DNA of 7,558 bases from the NCBI GenBank assembly GCA_913053665.1, contig CAJXGR010000147.1, positions 1 to 7,558 on the forward strand, written 5' to 3'. This DNA is from an uncultured Spirochaetia bacterium (GTDB taxonomy: Bacteria; Spirochaetota; UBA6919). Below, piece by piece: positions 1-5,170 of the stretch; position 1 is the first letter of the stretch; the number at the start of each line of letters is the position of its first letter. The translations under genes and the position numbers were made by a program. The notes under the pieces were generated by a model. It did no database searches. It was given only the letters and a program-made list of their open reading frames with translations, and had not been told where the DNA came from.

Positions 1-9
1 GAAGGGGTA

Positions 10-31
10 GAACAGACATTCCTGTCTGTTC
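10..31. repeat. Short hairpin, 9-bp stem
   Basis: GAACAGACA and TGTCTGTTC pair around a TTCC loop. No T-run follows on either strand, so it is more likely part of a dispersed palindromic repeat cut by the window edge than a terminator. Confidence 0.6.
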
Positions 32-116
32 GGAAACAAATATAAGGTCACCAACCTGAACTCCATACTGAGCCTATTATTAAATGGATTTAAACCCCAC
101 CATGACAAACACCTTA

Positions 117-160
117 AAGACAGGCGGAAGACAGGCAAAAGACAGGCCAAGCTAAGGCAA
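117..160. repeat. 11-bp tandem repeat, three good copies plus one degenerate
   Basis: AAGACAGGC followed by two variable bases starts at 117, 128 and 139 with an exact 11-bp period; the next 11 bases (150-160) match the consensus at about 7 positions. It is non-coding. The period is close to one helical turn, so a protein-binding array is possible, but slippage alone explains it. Confidence 0.7.
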
Positions 161-243
161 ACCTATTAAGCTCGTGATCATGAAGAATCTAAAGAAAAAT
201 CTTTTTCCCCGTAAACCGTTCTGCACACCTCATTAATTCGTCA

Positions 244-253
244 AACTCACGTT
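244..253 (+). repeat. AACTCACGTT motif, partial copy
   Basis: Ten bases identical to the core of the 13-bp motif at 273-285, 31 bases away in the same orientation. It may be a remnant of the same dispersed repeat. Confidence 0.4.
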
Positions 254-272
254 GATTAATATTTATCTAAAC

Positions 273-285
273 CGAACTCACGTTA
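273..285 (+). repeat. CGAACTCACGTTA motif, left copy
   Basis: This 13-bp word recurs inverted at 7520-7532, so the two copies face each other across all three genes. The left copy overlaps the target-site duplication of the MITE-like element by five bases. The role is unknown. Confidence 0.5.
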
Positions 286-288
286 TTT
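281..288 (+). repeat. Left 8-bp target-site duplication (CGTTATTT)
   Basis: An identical CGTTATTT occurs at 387-394, and the two copies exactly bracket the palindromic element at 289-386. The bases just outside the match differ, so the duplication is exactly 8 bp. Confidence 0.65.
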
Positions 289-386
289 GGTAGTGATAAA
301 ACCCTTAGTGATAAGTTTATCCGATTGCTTGTAGGGGCAGATTTAAAATCTGCCCCTACAAGCAATTATCACTAAATGCCACTACC
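289..386. mobile_element. 98-bp MITE-like palindromic element
   Basis: The element starts GGTAGTG and ends CACTACC, a 7-bp perfect terminal inverted repeat. Its core is a perfect inverted repeat of 21-bp arms (324-344 and 346-366) with a single-base spacer, of the GTAGGGGCAGATTT kind. A further 9-bp pair, TTAGTGATA at 305-313 with TATCACTAA at 367-375, lies outside the core; the left arm is 15 bases longer and repeats TAGTGATA at 291-298 and 306-313. It has no coding capacity. Flanking CGTTATTT copies support insertion by a transposase acting in trans. It sits 30 bases beyond the stop of the kinase-like gene. Confidence 0.75.
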
Positions 387-394
387 CGTTATTT
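387..394 (+). repeat. Right 8-bp target-site duplication (CGTTATTT)
   Basis: Partner of the copy at 281-288, immediately adjoining the right terminal inverted repeat of the element. Confidence 0.65.
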
Positions 395-416
395 AGCACT
401 TGAAGACTTCCCCAGG

Positions 417-3146
417 CTATTTTGAATGGCTATTCCCCATGAGTTTGTTTTCGACACTCTTTTTGACTTCATTGATGATTTTAAAGTCTACAGGGTGATT
501 TGCTGAGGTTAATATAGATAAGGCTTCAGCGGATGCCTTTAGAGCATTTTGATAGTTTTCTTCTTTGTTTTTAATATCGGCTAAATCATTGTATACAAAG
601 ATTAAGTTTTTCTGAATCCTGGCATAATTCACAGGGTATTTTTGGATGGTAAATATTCTAAGAGCGTTCTTATAGCTCATTATTGATTTTCTCAGGTCTT
701 CTTCTTTTTGACTGACAAGCTTTTTATCTTCTGAGAGAAAGTAAAAAACAGTCCCAAGATTAAGATTGGCACTGGCATAGTAAATAGGATATTTTTCAGC
801 ATGATACTTTTTTAATAGATCTTGGTAGACTTGAACCGCTTTTCCAAGGTTTTTTTCTTTATCATGCTGACTACTGACGTTAGCAAGGTCTAAATATCCC
901 TGTCCAAGATTGATTTGGGTCCTGGCATAGTCAAAGGGATAATTTTTAAGGGTTTTGACTTTTAATGTTTCCTGGTAGATTTGGATGGCTTTATTGATTT
1001 GTTCTTTAGGATTTGTGTTTCCTTCTGTGTAAGCCAGATTTCTGTAAATTATTCCCAGGTTGTTCTGTGTCCAGGAGTACTCTTGAGGATGGTTTTCTAA
1101 AGTACGGATGCGTAAAGCCTTTTCATAGGCTTCAATGGCCAGGTCTAGGCTTTCTGTTCCATTATTCAAACGGAAAAACTCGCCATAGGCATTGCCGAGG
1201 TAGTGCTGTGTCTTGGCATACTCCATGGGGGATTTTTTTTCATCCAAAACCTTTAGGGCGGATTTGAATAGACTAATAGCTTGATTCACATTCTTCAATT
1301 TATCCCTGACTTGAGAAAGCCTCCAGTAAGCTATCCCAAGATTTGTCTGGGTTTTTGCCTTAAGGAAAGGTCGATTTTGCCTTTTGTTCATCTCATAAAC
1401 GGGTTTGAGGATTTTGATGGCTTTATCAGCGTATCCAGCCTTATCCCGCACTTCAGCAAGATGATAATAGACCACTGAAAGGTGATTTACAGCATTGCTA
1501 TACTGGATCGGACGTTTATCCCGATTAATGAACTGAATGGTCTCTTCAAAGGCTAATCCAGCTTTCTTAAGATTCTTTTCCCTGTTCTTGATCAGAGCTT
1601 CACTATAGTAACACTTACCTTCAGAGTATTTGATTTTCGCATAAATCGGTTTATTATCGTTTAGGGATATGGAATCCAACAATTCTTTATAAATGACTAG
1701 AGCTTCACTACAGAGATTTTCTGAGGCATACTTGTCGGCTTCTTCTAATTTATGAAGAGGAATGGTGGGTTTGCTAAGATAGGCTGTCACAAACCAGACA
1801 GATAAAATGATGATGGCAAGAGATAAGGTCGATATAGCGGCTACTTTAACTCTACTCTTTGATACGGCTGTTTCGCGATCGGCTTCCTTAGGCTCTTCAA
1901 GTTTGTCAGCCACCCATTTGGAGTCGATTTTTGGGATTTGCTCCGCCAGATCCCGGGCTAACGCCAAGGCTACAAGACACTCTAAATGACTATTTTCATA
2001 TTTTATGATGAATAGATAAAATACCAATAAATTGTAATAAAAGGATTTAATGACGTCTGGAGAATCGAATGAGATATCAAGGTGGAGGCCTTCTGTCCGG
2101 AAAAAGCTTTTTCTAAGCCGAACAAGTGTGTCACTCATAATCGTAAGAGGAGAGTGATGATTCTTCAAAGGATTCATCTCGAAAAGGCTTTGACTTAATT
2201 TAGGAACTGAGTCACTAATCTGATCAGGCGAAATGAAGGTTTTCGTAAAAAAGGATAAGGTCAACTCGCCTTCTAGGCGTGCAAAATCCCAAAAATAAGG
2301 AGTGAAACCTTCCGTCTTTTTGTTTTCCATCTCTAAAAAGTCAATGAGTGTTCCATAAGCCCTGTCATAGCCCCTGTAGACCAGGATATTCGTGGGGTTT
2401 AAATCACCATGAATGTAGTCACTAAAATAATGGGTGTCCAACTGGAAATTAAGAGATAAATCAATGGCCTTGAACAAGGTCTCCGGGGTCTCTGGGAAAA
2501 GCTTTTTGAGATGAGGAGGAATATTATACAGGAGTTTTTCAACAGACTCTTGGGTGAAATGGGTTAATTTGTTGGTATAAACATCTTTTACACGTACATT
2601 ATAGGTTTTGTGACGTTTGTAGAGTTTTGTTTTCAGTCCTTGAACTACATCATCAAAGATTTTAGTGAGTCCATCCCCCAAACCTGTTATGAGATCCCGA
2701 CTTGATTTCTTGTATTGATCAAAGAGATAGGACATGAGGGTGTCCACGGACTCGGATGTGCCCATGTCACCAGCGTATTCGTATTCAATCAATCCGATTT
2801 TCTGTCCTGAAGGGTCTTGCCAATGATAGTTTTCGGGATGATTCTTTATTCTACAAAAGAAGTTGGCAGAGATCGTAGTAGCAAGCCATGTTGCCGCGTG
2901 GGCCTCTTTTAGGGTGTTCTCCAGATAATCTACCTTGAAAACTCGGGTGACGCGTTCCTGATTGGGTTGTCCAAAACGGGCTAAAAACGTGATGGCTTTC
3001 GTATAGCCTCTGGAAAAGACTTTTAAGACCTCAAGCCCCCAATCATCATTACTGATAAAAGGATTATTTTTACTCCATATTTGAAGGAGCTTTTCTATCC
3101 ATTCTTTTGAGTCTTTTGAAAGTTCACAGGAAAATTGAATGTACAT
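417..3146 (-). CDS. Kinase-like (APH/protein-kinase fold) transmembrane protein with TPR repeats
   Basis: A 909-residue protein in three parts. Residues about 60-300 look like a phosphotransferase core: candidate ATP-binding Lys71 (VFKVDY), helix-C Glu81, a hinge-like segment near 118-126, the catalytic loop HGDLNPTNIL at 246-255 (Asp248, Asn253) and metal-binding Asp269 in IDF. This matches the aminoglycoside phosphotransferase/protein-kinase superfamily, and all key residues are present. Residues about 433-456 form one membrane span, preceded by basic residues (KSRVKV), so the kinase part should be cytoplasmic and the rest extracytoplasmic. Residues about 462-885 are TPR-like repeats with the theme YAxTQxNLGxxY. 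It is the second gene of an operon, 23 nt after the CYTH gene, and starts at ATG with AAGGA 9 nt upstream. The substrate (protein, small molecule or nucleotide) is unknown. It may be related to kinase-like modules described in bacterial conflict/signalling systems; I could not verify that. The domain architecture is well supported, the function is not. Confidence 0.9.
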   Translation of the reverse strand: MYIQFSCELSKDSKEWIEKLLQIWSKNNPFISNDDWGLEVLKVFSRGYTKAITFLARFGQPNQERVTRVFKVDYLENTLKEAHAATWLATTISANFFCRIKNHPENYHWQDPSGQKIGLIEYEYAGDMGTSESVDTLMSYLFDQYKKSSRDLITGLGDGLTKIFDDVVQGLKTKLYKRHKTYNVRVKDVYTNKLTHFTQESVEKLLYNIPPHLKKLFPETPETLFKAIDLSLNFQLDTHYFSDYIHGDLNPTNILVYRGYDRAYGTLIDFLEMENKKTEGFTPYFWDFARLEGELTLSFFTKTFISPDQISDSVPKLSQSLFEMNPLKNHHSPLTIMSDTLVRLRKSFFRTEGLHLDISFDSPDVIKSFYYNLLVFYLFIIKYENSHLECLVALALARDLAEQIPKIDSKWVADKLEEPKEADRETAVSKSRVKVAAISTLSLAIIILSVWFVTAYLSKPTIPLHKLEEADKYASENLCSEALVIYKELLDSISLNDNKPIYAKIKYSEGKCYYSEALIKNREKNLKKAGLAFEETIQFINRDKRPIQYSNAVNHLSVVYYHLAEVRDKAGYADKAIKILKPVYEMNKRQNRPFLKAKTQTNLGIAYWRLSQVRDKLKNVNQAISLFKSALKVLDEKKSPMEYAKTQHYLGNAYGEFFRLNNGTESLDLAIEAYEKALRIRTLENHPQEYSWTQNNLGIIYRNLAYTEGNTNPKEQINKAIQIYQETLKVKTLKNYPFDYARTQINLGQGYLDLANVSSQHDKEKNLGKAVQVYQDLLKKYHAEKYPIYYASANLNLGTVFYFLSEDKKLVSQKEEDLRKSIMSYKNALRIFTIQKYPVNYARIQKNLIFVYNDLADIKNKEENYQNALKASAEALSILTSANHPVDFKIINEVKKSVENKLMGNSHSK
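494..1511 (-). repeat. Coding TPR-like repeat array, 47-51 residue period
   Basis: Within the kinase-like gene, a Pro-x-x-Tyr/Phe-centred unit recurs with its proline at residues 546, 593, 640, 687, 737, 787, 838 and 885, giving spacings of 47, 47, 47, 50, 50, 51 and 47. Most units continue as YAxTQxNLGxxYxxLA, then a lysine-rich loop, then KAIxxYxxALxxxT. Two helices plus a long loop per unit fit an extended TPR solenoid, a protein-protein interaction surface. Units differ at many positions, so this is an old duplication and not a recent slippage. Confidence 0.85.
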
Positions 3147-3155
3147 GGTATTGAA

Positions 3156-3160
3156 TCCTT
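3156..3160 (-). promoter_or_regulatory. Ribosome binding site of the kinase-like gene
   Basis: On the minus strand AAGGA lies 9 nt before the ATG at 3146-3144, inside the 23-nt gap after the TAG stop of the CYTH gene. It fixes the start of the downstream gene and, with the tiny gap, argues for co-transcription and probably coupled translation. Confidence 0.75.
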
Positions 3161-3169
3161 ATAAATGCT

Positions 3170-4918
3170 CTATTCCATGCCCCCAAGGGCTTCTACAGTG
3201 AGGGGGATTCTAGCTTCTTTTTTAAACGGAAAGTAATAGGTAGATCGTTTATTTTGATCTTCAGCTAAGAGAAGAGCAATAGGCCCCCTTTCTCCTCGTT
3301 GTCTTAGACGATGACGAGCGAGAACCATCTTATCTATGTATTTTTGTATTTCTCCAAATCTTCTTTCTAAAAGCCCCTGTAGGTCATAGGAATCCTCGTC
3401 TTTTTCGATGGAGTAATAAATCATATTATCCAGATTGATTCGAGTGGTTTCAGTGATCTCCTGTTTTTTAGTGAGATGAAGGCAGTCGACTATGACCTGT
3501 TCAAATAATCCGGAGATACTGCTTTCTCTGTACATGGCTTGAAAGAGGTTTTGAAAGATTCTATGGGTTTTAAGGAAAAACTGACTTTGTTGATATTCCT
3601 CAAAGGGAAAAATAAAGGTCATCAAAAAACTGGTGGGTGAAAGCCTGACAACATGGATTTTGGTAAAAAGGTCTGGATCCACCAAAAGGTAGGGATTGGC
3701 TTCCATTTTCTTTAGTGTCTGATCCACTAATTCATGGGTAGAGATCAATAGTTCTTCTCGGTATTTCTCAATGTCTTCTTCTGATAATCTTTTACGCTTC
3801 GCTCGTATTTTATTTCCTTTTTCATCCGTTTCTTCAGTGGGTATAGGGGGTTTCACGTCGTCCTGAACTTTGGAAATGTCCACCCAATAGGGGCAAAGGG
3901 TTATAGGATGAATCCCTCTCACATACTCAGATTGGCAGAAGTCTACAACCGATTTGGCGAGTTCAGACAGGTCTAGGGTTTTTTTTGAAAGTGAATACCT
4001 GAAAAGTTGAGGGGATGTCACGTTACGGACTTTTTCTACTTTTGATAAATTGGTAACATTCTTGAGTACATCGTCCAGAACCGTTGGATCGATGCTAGTG
4101 GTTGATTTCTTGATTTCATGGATGACGCAATAGCTTATATAGTCAAATACACGGCTTGCAACGTCATCCAGCCAGGTTTTGCTCCCGCCGTACTTCAACT
4201 CAATTTCTATCTCAAAAATGTCTTTCACACCCGGCTTTGTCAACACGCTGTCCACCGAGACCTGAAGGAGACCATTGTTTCTGAACGGGTATAAAACCCT
4301 ACTGGACAAGACTTCAAAGCTATTTTTAATCTCAAGGGGTATACCGGCTACGTATTTTTCCAATTGGCGATGATAGGTTTCTTTAAGTTCTTTCTGATTC
4401 TCGATCACTTGATTTATGTCTATATCATTCCCATTTTTAGCGGCCTGAATGATAGTGTTATCGATGGGACAATCCACTTCGATGCGTTCAAAAATACCCT
4501 TCTGGACACTCTTTTTGACCATCTCCTTAGGCCTGAGTTTGACAGTAACCATCCAGTCCTTTGCTCTCTGACGCAAAGAAAATGAGAGATTATTGCTCAG
4601 GAGATCAAAATCCTTTGTGTCATAATAGTAGTTGGGTCTTGACTTTTTAATGAAACGGCTTTTATTGTTCTGTTGGAGAGCATTTATGGTGATCTCATCA
4701 GCGTTTTGTTCTGGCTCAAGGAACATATCTTTTAATAAGTGGGCCATATCAGAGTCCAGACGTTTATCTTGGAATGAAATAGATATGGTCTCAGGCAAAG
4801 TATCCGCGATCTTTTTTGCTGTATCCTGATTCGGGATGGAGTACTTGCGTTCTCTCTCAATTTTAATCCCTTCCATAGCCTGTGTGGATAGTTGATCATC
4901 ACTCATGTTTCTGTCCAT
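3170..4918 (-). CDS. CYTH-domain (triphosphate tunnel metalloenzyme-like) protein with large unknown C-terminal region
   Basis: Numbered from the ATG at 4918 (582 residues). Residues about 18-270 carry the CYTH signature in order: ExExK (Glu21, Glu23, Lys25), YYYDT (Asp100), LRQR (Arg116, Arg118), TVK (Lys127), ERIE (Glu144, Glu147), Asp223 and EIEIE (Glu236, Glu238, Glu240). CYTH/TTM enzymes bind a triphosphate and divalent metal inside a beta-tunnel; known members are class IV adenylate cyclase, thiamine triphosphatase, inorganic triphosphatase and RNA triphosphatase. With every tunnel residue present, activity is likely, but the substrate cannot be read. The stretch between ExExK and YYDT (about 75 residues) is long for the family. 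Residues about 300-582 are not recognised; they include a basic linker near 366-378. No signal peptide or membrane span is seen, so it is cytoplasmic. The frame also allows a TTG start at 4924 and an ATG at 4906; none has a good Shine-Dalgarno site. First gene of an operon with the kinase-like gene. Confidence 0.88.
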   Translation of the reverse strand: MDRNMSDDQLSTQAMEGIKIERERKYSIPNQDTAKKIADTLPETISISFQDKRLDSDMAHLLKDMFLEPEQNADEITINALQQNNKSRFIKKSRPNYYYDTKDFDLLSNNLSFSLRQRAKDWMVTVKLRPKEMVKKSVQKGIFERIEVDCPIDNTIIQAAKNGNDIDINQVIENQKELKETYHRQLEKYVAGIPLEIKNSFEVLSSRVLYPFRNNGLLQVSVDSVLTKPGVKDIFEIEIELKYGGSKTWLDDVASRVFDYISYCVIHEIKKSTTSIDPTVLDDVLKNVTNLSKVEKVRNVTSPQLFRYSLSKKTLDLSELAKSVVDFCQSEYVRGIHPITLCPYWVDISKVQDDVKPPIPTEETDEKGNKIRAKRKRLSEEDIEKYREELLISTHELVDQTLKKMEANPYLLVDPDLFTKIHVVRLSPTSFLMTFIFPFEEYQQSQFFLKTHRIFQNLFQAMYRESSISGLFEQVIVDCLHLTKKQEITETTRINLDNMIYYSIEKDEDSYDLQGLLERRFGEIQKYIDKMVLARHRLRQRGERGPIALLLAEDQNKRSTYYFPFKKEARIPLTVEALGGME

Positions 4919-4995
4919 TTTCAAATGAATTAATACTTGAAAAGATGCCCTAGCCCTAAAAGTTTAATATATTACTCAAAGGCTTACCAAAGGAA

Positions 4996-5024
4996 ATTAT
5001 AATCTGAGGGCATGAGAAAGTCAA
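4996..5024 (-). promoter_or_regulatory. Sigma-70 promoter of the CYTH/kinase-like operon
   Basis: Reading the minus strand, TTGACT (5019-5024, five of six consensus bases) is followed after 17 bases by TATAAT (4996-5001, perfect). Transcription would start near 4989, leaving a leader of roughly 70 nt before the ATG at 4918. A T-rich stretch lies about 20-30 bases upstream of the -35 box. I saw no obvious operator or riboswitch in the leader. This is the only strong promoter seen in front of the two-gene unit. Confidence 0.75.
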
Positions 5025-5064
5025 GGGAAATGAGTGATTCTACTGAAAAAATGCCGTTATGAAT

Positions 5065-5108
5065 TGCCACCTGTAGAGACGCATGGCCATGCGTCTCTAC
5101 AGGTGGCA
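5065..5108. repeat. 44-bp perfect palindrome of the GTAGAGACG intergenic repeat kind
   Basis: The sequence is a perfect inverted repeat with no spacer, centred between 5086 and 5087 on ATGGCCAT, with arms containing CCACCTGTAGAGACGC. It lies 62 bases beyond the stop of the transglycosylase gene and upstream of the operon promoter. GTTAT occurs directly on both sides (5056-5060 and 5112-5116), possibly a 5-bp target duplication, though such a short AT-rich match could be chance. It would form a strong RNA hairpin in read-through from the transglycosylase gene, but no U-run follows at once (a T6 occurs about 17 bases after the stem), so a terminator role is uncertain. Confidence 0.85.
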
Positions 5109-5170
5109 GGTGTTATAACTGGACAATTTAAAATCAGTTTGGTATAAATCCCTCAGCTATTCGTTTCACT

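Larger units (their letters stand above)
1..416. other. Gene-free region rich in small repeats
   Basis: No open frame, tRNA or rRNA that I can support lies here. It follows the 3' end of the kinase-like gene and holds a hairpin (10-31), an 11-bp tandem repeat (117-160), two copies of an AACTCACGTT motif and a MITE-like element (289-386). I see no classical hairpin plus U-run terminator after the stop at 417; the palindromic element may serve instead. Confidence 0.6.

Noticed and set aside
324..366. Intrinsic terminator for the operon
   Set aside because: The stem is strong but no T-run follows on the minus strand, and the terminal repeats with target duplication explain the structure better as a mobile element.
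1..400. CRISPR array suggested by several short repeats
   Set aside because: The repeats differ from one another, are 8-21 bp long and have no regular spacers; no cas gene is present.
1013..2000. Plus-strand open frames of 60-84 codons at 1013-1267, 1281-1478 and 1807-1989
   Set aside because: They lie wholly antisense to the kinase-like gene, have no recognisable domains, and their composition follows from the TPR codons on the other strand.
4364..4829. Plus-strand open frames at 4364-4585 and 4632-4829
   Set aside because: Antisense to conserved CYTH motifs, with no family similarity; shadows of the real gene.
3170..4918. VTC-type polyphosphate polymerase
   Set aside because: The ExExK start motif and the acidic ExExE strand fit CYTH/TTM proteins better than VTC, and no SPX or membrane domain is present.
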